Assembly (NCBI GenBank): GCA_023429275.1
Contig: JAEYWB010000057.1
Span: forward strand, 1 to 9,038
From: Planctomycetota bacterium
Lineage (GTDB): Bacteria; Planctomycetota; Planctomycetia; Planctomycetales; Planctomycetaceae
Direction: 5' to 3'
DNA length: 9,038 bases
This document shows, in pieces, positions 1 through 5,706 of the stretch; the first letter of the stretch is position 1, and each line of letters opens with the position of its first letter. Position numbers and translations under genes: made by a program. The notes beneath the pieces were generated by a model. The model was not told where the DNA came from. It was given only the letters and a program-made list of their open reading frames with translations, and did no database searches.

Positions 1-41
1 TTGCGACGCTGGACGAGGCGGAGCCGGCCTCGAGCCGATGA
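1..41 (+). CDS. possible 3' end of a plus-strand gene cut by the window edge
   Basis: Reading from base 3, twelve sense codons (ATLDEAEPASSR) lead to a TGA at 39-41. The acidic, Ala/Ser-rich peptide would suit a protein C-terminus, and the inverted repeat directly after the stop (45-92) would suit a terminator shared with the convergent regulator gene. Twelve codons prove nothing by themselves, so this is a weak inference from context. Confidence 0.2.
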   Translation, partial: ATLDEAEPASSR

Positions 42-44
42 GAG

Positions 45-92
45 GCGCCCGTTGCGTTTGACCGACCGAGCTCCACACGTCAAGACGGGCGC
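45..92. terminator. imperfect inverted repeat behind the AraC-type gene, candidate bidirectional terminator
   Basis: GCGCCCGT (45-52) is the perfect reverse complement of ACGGGCGC (85-92). Inside it, TTGAC (58-62) pairs with GTCAA (79-83) across an internal loop, leaving a 16-nt apical loop. It begins 11 nt after the TGA of the minus-strand regulator (103-105). There is no clear U tract on either strand, so intrinsic termination is uncertain; RNA stabilisation is an alternative role. Confidence 0.4.
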
Positions 93-102
93 GGCCGCAG
101 CG

Positions 103-1092
103 TCACGGGAGCTTTCGAAACCTGCCGGACTTGCGGAGAGTCGCCGAAGGCAGTTCTCCGAACAGCTGTCGATACTGGCGGGCGAAACGTCCGAAATCCC
201 AGAAGCCGAACCTCGCCGCGACGCGGGCGATGGTCACGTCCCCTGCGCCGGGCAGAAGCAGAGTCTGGCGGACGCGGTTCAGCCCCCGAACATGCAGGTA
301 CTTTGTCGGGGACATCCCGAAGAACTCGACAAACATCGTTCTCAGCGTCCGCTCCGACACATCGAGCGTTGAAGCGAGCTGTTCGACGGTCGGAAGCTCC
401 GCCGGATTCTGGTCGATCCGGTCGAGCACCTTCTTGATGACGCGATCACGCTCGAGGGCGGGACGCCCGCGCAGCCCGGCCGACCTCGCCATCGCTTCAA
501 TGGCCCCCGCAGCAGTCGAGGAGGATTGCGGCGGACCCAGGAAACCACGAATGGTCCGGACAAGCTCCCGCTCGGCACTGGCGACCGAGGCTGGCTCCAG
601 GAATGACTCCGGCGTGTTGCGATCCACCTGCTGGAGCCGATCAACGATCGAATGCAGCTTCTGGAGGGCCTGTTGATTGGGACGCAGCACCCTGGAAGTC
701 CCCTGACCGATGAGAAGATCCTCTTCAGGCATTCCGGGCATGGTCATGAGAGCCGTCGGCACGAAGATCGAATACCATTCATGCGCCCCTTCCGAGGCGA
801 TGACGAATTCTCCTTTCGGCCCGCTCGCCAGAAGCATGTCATCTCTCAGAGGCACACCGTTGGCGTAACACGCGGCCCCTATCCGCTGCGCGAACAGCAG
901 GTATCCGCTACCGAGCGTGGACGCTTCCGCGATGTTGCTGCTCCCCTCCGCGCTGGCCTGCAGATGAATCTTCCCGACCTCGCGCTGACAGATCGACCAG
1001 AACGGGATTTCGAGGCGTGGCAGCGTGAACTTCGCATCGGCGTGACCGACCGCTTCGATAAAATGCTCATACTCATTGAAGGTCTGAAGCAT
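103..1092 (-). CDS. AraC-family transcriptional regulator, EutR-like
   Basis: A 329-residue predicted cytoplasmic DNA-binding regulator. The C-terminal third is a classic AraC/XylS double helix-turn-helix: first HTH near residues 235-262 (TVEQLASTLDVSERTLRTMF), second near 285-320 with the signature FGFWDFGRFARQYRQLFGE. The segment MSPTKYLHVRGLNRVRQ between them and the FGFW motif are typical of the EutR-like subgroup. The N-terminal 200 residues would be the effector or dimerisation domain; no ligand can be read from it. The ATG at 1092 is chosen because GGAAGG lies 8 nt upstream; the longer TTG start at 1182 lacks support. It lies downstream of, and codirectional with, the P5C dehydrogenase gene, but 460 bp away, so it probably has its own promoter. 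Control of proline or amine use is only a guess from position. Confidence 0.88.
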   Translation of the reverse strand: MLQTFNEYEHFIEAVGHADAKFTLPRLEIPFWSICQREVGKIHLQASAEGSSNIAEASTLGSGYLLFAQRIGAACYANGVPLRDDMLLASGPKGEFVIASEGAHEWYSIFVPTALMTMPGMPEEDLLIGQGTSRVLRPNQQALQKLHSIVDRLQQVDRNTPESFLEPASVASAERELVRTIRGFLGPPQSSSTAAGAIEAMARSAGLRGRPALERDRVIKKVLDRIDQNPAELPTVEQLASTLDVSERTLRTMFVEFFGMSPTKYLHVRGLNRVRQTLLLPGAGDVTIARVAARFGFWDFGRFARQYRQLFGELPSATLRKSGRFRKLP

Positions 1093-1100
1093 TTCCTGGT

Positions 1101-1106
1101 CCTTCC
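1101..1106 (-). promoter_or_regulatory. Shine-Dalgarno site deciding the regulator start
   Basis: On the minus strand GGAAGG lies 8 nt before the ATG at 1092. It supports this start over the in-frame TTG 90 bp further upstream. Confidence 0.6.
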
Positions 1107-1189
1107 ATCCCACCCTTTGGTAGCCATGCACGAGGGCGGAAGATCGCCCGCGTGCGGGCACGGTCCCTGACTCTGGCCTCAAGCTTCAT

Positions 1190-1208
1190 GAGTCTCTCAT
1201 CGAGACTC
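1190..1208. promoter_or_regulatory. perfect 7-bp dyad upstream of the AraC-type gene, candidate operator
   Basis: GAGTCTC (1190-1196) and GAGACTC (1202-1208) are exact reverse complements separated by 5 nt (TCATC). The dyad lies about 100 bp upstream of the regulator's ATG, where an operator or a leader hairpin could sit. AraC-family sites are more often direct repeats, so autoregulation through this dyad is speculative. Confidence 0.35.
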
Positions 1209-1364
1209 GTCGATATTTCGTCGCTGCTGTGATGCGGATTCGAGGAACTTGTCAAATCCATTCTACCGTCGCCGAGTTTTTGCCGGAAGTACGTAGTCCC
1301 CACGGGAAGGCGCGCGTACTATCCCTACATGCTCGTTGTCGGTTGAGCTTAAGCAGGGTGCTGG

Positions 1365-1440
1365 CCCGCCCCTGACCGTAGTTCCCGGCAACGGGCATAT
1401 TTTTTTGCGCTGATGCGAAATCGATCACCCCGCCCCTGAC
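1365..1440. repeat. 12-bp direct repeat pair
   Basis: CCCGCCCCTGAC occurs exactly at 1365-1376 and again at 1429-1440, 64 bp start to start. The two copies flank the CCCG-GCAA-CGGG/T7 element. The spacing is near six helical turns, so paired protein sites on one DNA face are possible; no protein can be assigned. Confidence 0.6.
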
Positions 1441-1470
1441 AACGCTTCGAGAGGGTCCGGAGCTCCCCAA

Positions 1471-1500
1471 CGGTGTGACAGCGATCGGTGTGACAGCGAT
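1471..1500. repeat. exact 15-bp tandem duplication
   Basis: CGGTGTGACAGCGAT appears twice head to tail at 1471-1485 and 1486-1500, with a further CG at 1501-1502. It sits directly beside the hairpin downstream of the dehydrogenase. The perfect identity suggests a recent slippage duplication. Confidence 0.85.
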
Positions 1501-1501
1501 C

Positions 1502-1541
1502 GATTCGAACCGGTCCGGGAGCCAACCGGCCCGGTCGAATC
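1502..1541 (-). terminator. long hairpin 12 nt after the dehydrogenase stop, candidate terminator
   Basis: GATTCGA (1502-1508) pairs with TCGAATC (1535-1541), CCGG (1510-1513) with CCGG (1531-1534), and CCGG (1515-1518) with CCGG (1526-1529). That is 15 pairs with one bulged base and one mismatch around a 7-nt loop. It lies just behind the TGA at 1554-1556 of the minus-strand dehydrogenase. No U run follows on the minus strand, so it may stop transcription only weakly or protect the mRNA 3' end. Confidence 0.5.
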
Positions 1542-1553
1542 CGTTCGAAAGCG

Positions 1554-3320
1554 TCAGTTTCGAGGAAGCTCGAGATCCGGTGCGTAGCCGCGCCGCGTCG
1601 TGTTCTCGGAGACACAGACCGGAAACAGGAACTGGAGGAGATAGTCCCGTCCGCCCGGCTTCGCGCCGGTTCCCGACATCCTGTATCCGCCGAACGGATG
1701 ACGCCGGACAAGCGCGCCGGTGATCGGCCGGTTGATGAACAGGTTGCCCCCCTGGGCTTCCTGGCGGAATCGCTGGATGTTCCGCGGGCTCCGCGAATAG
1801 AGCCCGGCGGAAAGGGCATAGGGAGACCGGTTCGCGATCTCGATCGCCTCGTCCAGGTTCCTGGCACGGATCACCGCCAGGACCGGCCCGTGGATCTCGT
1901 CCTGTGCGAGCCGCGACGAGGGATCAACGTCGGCGAAGACGTGCGGCGCGACATAGTAGCCGTCTTTGGCGAGGCTCGGAGCCGGACCTGCCACAATGGC
2001 GCGGTGCTCCTCCAGACCGATGGCGATGTAGTCCTGGATCGCCTTCTGAGCCTCTTCGTCAATGAGCGGACCGATGGTCGTCGCCGGGTCCTCGGGGGCG
2101 CCGATCTTGAGGCTCTCGATCGCCGGCTGCAGTCGAGCCAGGAAGGCGTCGTAGTTCCCGCCGAGAACGATGACCCGCGAACAGGCCGAGCACCGCTGGC
2201 CGGCGTCGCCGAACGTGCTTGTGAGGATGCCGGCCACGGCGTCGTCCAGGTCCGCGTCGTCGTCGACGATGATGGCGTTCTTCCCCCCCATCTCGGCGAT
2301 CACTCGCTTGATCCCCGTCTGCCGGGGATCGGCCTCGGCCGCCAGCCGGTTCAGCGAGAGGCCGTTGGCCCGCGAGCCGGTGAACGCCACGACGTCGACA
2401 TCGGCATGAGACGCGAGCGCCGGCGAGAGGTCGGAACCGCTCCCGGGGAGGAAGTTGACCACGCCGTTCGGAAGGCCGGCGTCACGGAACATCTCCATCA
2501 GCTTCGCGGCGATGACGGAGGACTGCTCCGCCGGCTTGAGAACGACGGTGTTCCCCGTCACGACTGCGGCGACGGTCATGCCGGTGACGATCGCCAGCGG
2601 ATGGTTCCAGGGGGAGATCACCGCGACGACGCCGCGGGGGCGGTAGGAGTAGGAGTTCTCCTCGCCGGGATAGTCGCAGGTCACGGGCTCGGCGAGGTCA
2701 CGCATCTGCGCGGCGTAATACATGCAGAAGTCGATCGCCTCGGCGATGTCGGCATCCGCTTCGACCCACGTCCTGCCGCACTCGTAGATTTCCCAGGCGG
2801 CGAGCTCGAAGCGGCGGTTGCGCATCTCGGCCGCGACCACTTCCAGGTACTCGGCCCGCTGGGCAGCCGGCACTCGCGACCAGGAACGGAACGCCCGGCG
2901 TGCGGCGTCGACCGCCTGAGGGACATGGTCCGGGTGCGCCGCCGCGAGGGTCCCGACGACCTGCTTCTTGCGGGCCGGATTGCGGGATGTCAGCTTGGCA
3001 CGCGTATCGATCGTCTTGCCGTTGATGACGAGGCCGTACTCTCCGCCGAGCTGCTCCTCGACGTCAGCGAGGGCCTTTTCCATCGCCTCGCGAGCTTCGG
3101 CGCGGCTGAAGTCCGTCGGGGGTTCGTTCTGGAAGAAAAGCCCTTTCGCGGCCCAGGCAGGCTTCGCGGCCGCCTTCGGACCGGGAGAAGTGCCGGGCGC
3201 GGTCTCCGGAGCTCCGCGATCGCTCACCGGTGACGCCTCGGCGCCATGGACTGCTGGAGCAGGCGTGGAGGAGGCGACATCCTGAGAGGAGAGGGCTGCG
3301 GCAGACTTCTTCTTGGCCAT
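1554..3320 (-). CDS. pruA: L-glutamate gamma-semialdehyde (1-pyrroline-5-carboxylate) dehydrogenase
   Basis: A 588-residue aldehyde dehydrogenase of the P5CDH class, oxidising glutamate semialdehyde to glutamate with NAD+ as the second step of proline catabolism. Visible landmarks: ISPWNHPL with the conserved Asn at 239, LKPAEQS with Lys 262, FTGSRANG at 313-320, general-base Glu 343 in AEMGGKN, catalytic Cys 377 in GQRCSACSR, and EIHGPV with Glu 475. The C-terminal PFGGYRMSGTGAKPGGRDYL near 542-561 is diagnostic of P5CDH rather than other ALDHs, as is the N-terminal NEPPTDFSRAEAR. It is monofunctional: no proline dehydrogenase domain is attached. The ATG at 3320 begins MAKKKSAAA, adding about 65 Ala/Pro/Ser-rich residues before the usual P5CDH start; a weak GGA lies upstream. 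A still longer reading from 3599 has no P5CDH similarity and was not used. Function confidence is high; the exact start is less sure. Confidence 0.94.
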   Translation of the reverse strand: MAKKKSAAALSSQDVASSTPAPAVHGAEASPVSDRGAPETAPGTSPGPKAAAKPAWAAKGLFFQNEPPTDFSRAEAREAMEKALADVEEQLGGEYGLVINGKTIDTRAKLTSRNPARKKQVVGTLAAAHPDHVPQAVDAARRAFRSWSRVPAAQRAEYLEVVAAEMRNRRFELAAWEIYECGRTWVEADADIAEAIDFCMYYAAQMRDLAEPVTCDYPGEENSYSYRPRGVVAVISPWNHPLAIVTGMTVAAVVTGNTVVLKPAEQSSVIAAKLMEMFRDAGLPNGVVNFLPGSGSDLSPALASHADVDVVAFTGSRANGLSLNRLAAEADPRQTGIKRVIAEMGGKNAIIVDDDADLDDAVAGILTSTFGDAGQRCSACSRVIVLGGNYDAFLARLQPAIESLKIGAPEDPATTIGPLIDEEAQKAIQDYIAIGLEEHRAIVAGPAPSLAKDGYYVAPHVFADVDPSSRLAQDEIHGPVLAVIRARNLDEAIEIANRSPYALSAGLYSRSPRNIQRFRQEAQGGNLFINRPITGALVRRHPFGGYRMSGTGAKPGGRDYLLQFLFPVCVSENTTRRGYAPDLELPRN

Positions 3321-3611
3321 GTTCGATCCATCAGGTCGGAAGGGGGCAGGGGCGAACCTTGCACCGGTCCGGAATTCGTTCCGCGCCAGTCCCGGCTGCG
3401 GAGGGAAACCCGCAGTGTAGTTACCAGTGGCCCGCAGGGCGAACGATCCGGAGACGTCTCGGCGACGCAATCGAAGCGATGATTCCGTTGCAATCGCCGA
3501 CGGGAATCTCGAAGCCCGAAACTCGAAGTCCGAAGAGAATTTGAAGGACCGGAGCGGCGAAGCGAAAGAGCCGCCAGGGAGACCCGCGATCCCGCACACC
3601 GGCCCGGGAGA
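3321..3611. other. 291-bp intergenic region upstream of the P5C dehydrogenase gene
   Basis: The region separates the phosphatase stop (3612) from the dehydrogenase ATG (3320). It contains a 14-bp imperfect tandem repeat (3508-3535) and a GCGGC (3554-3558) / GCCGC (3570-3574) stem with an 11-nt loop just behind the phosphatase gene. The minus strand reads GGTAACTACACT near 3412-3423, a possible -10-like TACACT, but no -35 match was found. No gene was recognised. Confidence 0.55.
3508..3535. repeat. 14-bp imperfect tandem repeat of CTCGAAGYCCGAAR
   Basis: CTCGAAGCCCGAAA (3508-3521) is followed directly by CTCGAAGTCCGAAG (3522-3535), 12 of 14 bases identical. Each unit contains two CGAA cores, giving a roughly 7-bp period. 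It lies about 190 bp upstream of the dehydrogenase ATG. Its role is unknown. Confidence 0.7.
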
Positions 3612-4886
3612 TCACCGCTTCGCCGCGCGATTCGCCGAATTCGGAAGCTGACTCATCAGAAGCTCGATCCCCTTGCCGATGTCGCGGCATCCCTTACCGA
3701 ACCGGCGTTCGGCCCGGCACTGGGCGGCCCCTTTCATGATCTCCGTGTGTGCCGCCCAGTCGACTTCCCAGCCATCCTCGAGCGCCGACTGCCGTAGTCC
3801 CGCTTCAATCTCCATCAGCGACTCAAAGAGCTGGCGGGAGTCGAGAGCGACGGCGGTGCGATGCGGCCGGGAAAGGTTCGTTCGCGAGGCGTCGTCGGCC
3901 GGCTGCTGCAGCTGACGCCGCGTCCGGAACGCCGCGATCAGCATCGCCACCCCGCCGAAGCCGGCCATCGCCGTGATGAATATTCCGGGCCAGGGTCGGC
4001 CGAAATACATGAGCGACAGTCCCCAGACGAGGACCATCGCCAGGGCCCAGAAGGCGAAGACCCACGCCCAGCCAAGGCCGCCGGCGGGAGTGTCGACAGG
4101 GAGCGGCGGAGGGGGAACGTTCGCGGGGAGGTCGCCGACCTTCGCGACGATCACGGTGCAGTTGTCCGGGCCGCCGCGGGCGTTGGCCATATCGACCAGG
4201 AGCCGGCAGGCCGCCGTCGGCGAGAGCTCGCGGACGATCGCTCCGATCTCCTCGTCCGAGAGCTGGTTGCTCAACCCGTCCGAGCAGAGGATGTAGGCGT
4301 CCCCGGGAAGGATCGGATGCGGCCCCTCCAGGTCGACCATGACGTTGGCCTCGGGGCCAAGGCAGCGGGTGATGACGTTCTTATGGGCCGACAGGTCGAC
4401 CTGCCTGGCCAGACGGTGGTCGCGCCGCTGAAGCTCCCAGTGGAGGCTGTGATCGAAGGAGAGCTGGTCGATCCGGTCCCGCCGGACGCGGTACACCCGG
4501 CTATCCCCGACATGGGCGATGTAGGCACCGTTCTCGGTCAGGACCAGCGTGCTGCAGGTGGTCCCCATCCGCTGAAAGTCGCGGTTCTGCTCGCCGCGGG
4601 TGTGGATCGCCGTGTTGGCGTGGACAACCGCGGCTTGGAGAGCGATCCGGACATCCCCGCCGTGGTTCTTGAGATAGGTGTGAGGGACGGTCTCCGCCGC
4701 GATCTTGCTGGCCAGTTCGCCGACGGCGTGGCCCCCCATGCCGTCGGCGACGAGGAACAGGTGCCCTCGCTTCTCGAACTCCTCGTTCGTCGTGGCGATC
4801 GCAACAGCCGAAGAGTCTTCGTTGTTCTGGCGGCGCAGACCGACATCGGTCAACGTCGCGAACTGGATCTTCTGCTCCCACCGCAT
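3612..4886 (-). CDS. membrane-anchored PP2C-family (PPM) serine/threonine phosphatase
   Basis: A 424-residue protein with an N-terminal PP2C catalytic domain (about 1-250), a Pro-rich linker (256-265), two predicted membrane helices (about 272-295 and 299-320) and a roughly 100-residue C-terminal tail. PPM metal-binding motifs are intact: RRQNNED with Glu 23 and Asp 24, ADGMGG with Asp 48, CSDGL with Asp 203 and GGPDN with Asp 241; AHVGDSR lies at 124-130. It should hydrolyse phospho-Ser/Thr using Mn2+ or Mg2+, probably opposing Hanks-type kinases, with the catalytic domain in the cytoplasm. The two helices form a tight hairpin (GRPWP turn), so both ends would face the same side. The tail (residues 345-413) looks helical, with a Cys/Arg-rich AAQCRAERRFGKGCRD stretch. 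No kinase gene lies in this window. The ATG at 4886 starts the family's usual N-terminus but has no strong RBS. Specific substrates cannot be inferred. Confidence 0.92.
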   Translation of the reverse strand: MRWEQKIQFATLTDVGLRRQNNEDSSAVAIATTNEEFEKRGHLFLVADGMGGHAVGELASKIAAETVPHTYLKNHGGDVRIALQAAVVHANTAIHTRGEQNRDFQRMGTTCSTLVLTENGAYIAHVGDSRVYRVRRDRIDQLSFDHSLHWELQRRDHRLARQVDLSAHKNVITRCLGPEANVMVDLEGPHPILPGDAYILCSDGLSNQLSDEEIGAIVRELSPTAACRLLVDMANARGGPDNCTVIVAKVGDLPANVPPPPLPVDTPAGGLGWAWVFAFWALAMVLVWGLSLMYFGRPWPGIFITAMAGFGGVAMLIAAFRTRRQLQQPADDASRTNLSRPHRTAVALDSRQLFESLMEIEAGLRQSALEDGWEVDWAAHTEIMKGAAQCRAERRFGKGCRDIGKGIELLMSQLPNSANRAAKR

Positions 4887-5229
4887 TCGGATCGACCAGG
4901 GAATCAAGCCATCAGGAGCGAGGGATTCCCGACCCTCGATCCTGCGCGGCGCCAGTCCGCACTCTGGTTCGCTTTGTCCGCATGTCCAGCACGATTCATG
5001 GTACCGGCCCTCCGCGCGGCGGCCAATCGAGCCCTCCTGCGAGTTCTGCGCCGCTCGCCACGACGCCCGATCGACGAGGGCGCCTGCCGACCTTCTCTCC
5101 CGATGTCGACCTGGAGAGAGCGCACAGAACAGCGCCGGTGGCCTCACAACCGCCGGTCTGGCGGCAATTTGACCACCGGGTAGAATCACACTCTCCGGGG
5201 AGTCGCGCTTCTCGAAGGCGAGTGTTCGG
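4887..5229. other. 343-bp divergent intergenic region (phosphatase / DUF1992 gene)
   Basis: Promoters for both divergent genes should lie here. Several small dyads are present: GGGAATC (4899-4905) with GATTCCC (4924-4930), 12 nt upstream of the phosphatase start; CGAGGG (4919-4924) with CCCTCG (4933-4938), overlapping and mutually exclusive with the first; TCTCTCC (5094-5100) with GGAGAGA (5113-5119); and CCGCC (5150-5154) with GGCGG (5160-5164). No coding sequence was recognised. Confidence 0.6.
5181..5186 (+). promoter_or_regulatory. possible -10 element for the DUF1992 gene
   Basis: TAGAAT matches the TATAAT consensus at five of six positions and lies 44 bp before the ATG at 5230. No matching -35 is found at 16-18 bp spacing; TTGACC at 5169-5174 is far too close. 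A weak suggestion only. Confidence 0.25.
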
Positions 5230-5661
5230 ATGTCCTCAGAACCTTCACATACCTCCGATGACGCTCCGCAGCGGCGTCCCATCCCCTGGCACAGCCTCGC
5301 GGACTTTCGAATCCGGCAGGCGCAGGCCGAGGGGAAGTTCGATGCCATCGAAGGGTTCGGGAAGCCGTTCGCCTGGGACGAATCTCCCGATGACGAGAAC
5401 TGGTGGGTCCGCCGAAAGCTGGCGGACGAGGGGATCTCTGTCATCCATCCGCTCCTGGCGATCCGTGGAAGGATCGAGACCGTCCGCCGGGAGATCCTGC
5501 TGATGGAAGCGGAGTCCGCCGTCCGGGACCGGCTGCTCGCTCTGAACCGTGAAATCGCTCTCGCGATCGCTTCTCCCCAGGCCGGACCAATTTCGGTCCA
5601 GGTCTCCCCCTTGGATGTCGAGGCCGAGGTGGCCGACTGGCGACGGAAGCGATCGGGTTGA
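5230..5661 (+). CDS. DUF1992 (DnaJ-homologue C28-type) domain protein
   Basis: A 143-residue soluble protein matching the DUF1992 family, also seen in eukaryotic DNAJC28 and E. coli YhdN; its biochemical role is unknown. The hallmark is at residues 28-47: a helix, then AQAEGKFDAIEGFGKPF, equivalent to the family's EGxFDxLxGxGKP signature. It is followed by an acidic linker and WWVRRKLADEGI (58-69), then a helical region with the LNREIALA segment at 105-112. No J-domain, signal peptide or membrane segment is present. The ATG at 5230 has a weakly placed AAGG 11 nt upstream. It is the first of three plus-strand genes; the next starts 45 bp downstream, so cotranscription is plausible without implying a shared function. 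Confidence 0.85.
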   Translation: MSSEPSHTSDDAPQRRPIPWHSLADFRIRQAQAEGKFDAIEGFGKPFAWDESPDDENWWVRRKLADEGISVIHPLLAIRGRIETVRREILLMEAESAVRDRLLALNREIALAIASPQAGPISVQVSPLDVEAEVADWRRKRSG

Positions 5662-5706
5662 CCTCCAATGTCTCTCACCTCCTGAACTCAAAGCGAAAGT
5701 GTGTCG

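Larger units (their letters stand above)
1093..1553. other. 461-bp intergenic region between the dehydrogenase and the regulator
   Basis: No convincing gene is present. The region holds, in order, the regulator's RBS, the 19-bp dyad at 1190-1208, a minus-strand TTGACA (1250-1255) without a recognisable -10 partner, two copies of a 12-mer (1365-1376, 1429-1440), a CCCG-GCAA-CGGG mini-hairpin followed by seven T residues on the plus strand (about 1385-1407), a 15-bp tandem duplication (1471-1500) and a large hairpin (1502-1541). The regulator's promoter is presumably here but cannot be placed. Confidence 0.7.

Noticed and set aside
1093..1182. TTG start at 1182 for the AraC-type regulator
   Set aside because: A rare start without a clear RBS, whereas the ATG at 1092 has GGAAGG at good spacing.
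1250..1255. Minus-strand TTGACA as a -35 box for the regulator
   Set aside because: The position 17 bp downstream reads TCACAG, which is not a -10 box.
1073..1303. Small minus-strand frame (76 codons) overlapping the start of the regulator
   Set aside because: It contains a possibly helical stretch (SLDERLMKLEARVRDRARTR) but has no RBS and no recognised relatives; it could be a leader peptide but support is too thin.
1385..1407. CCCG-GCAA-CGGG hairpin plus T7 as an intrinsic terminator
   Set aside because: The stem is only four pairs, and no plus-strand gene ends upstream; kept only as an observation.
1698..3233. Long plus-strand open frame (511 codons) opposite the P5C dehydrogenase gene
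   Set aside because: It is antisense to a strongly recognisable enzyme, has Arg/Gly/Asp-rich composition typical of GC-rich shadow frames and shows no domain.
3321..3599. Longer start of the P5C dehydrogenase frame at 3599
   Set aside because: The added 93 residues are unlike the family and cover the repeat-containing intergenic DNA; the ATG at 3320 is already generous.
3861..5183. Long plus-strand open frame (440 codons) opposite the PP2C gene
   Set aside because: Antisense shadow of the phosphatase, with low-complexity composition and no recognisable motif.
4887..5678. N-terminal extension of the phosphatase frame up to 5678
   Set aside because: The extra 264 residues overlap the DUF1992 gene on the other strand, have no family similarity and precede the normal PP2C N-terminus.
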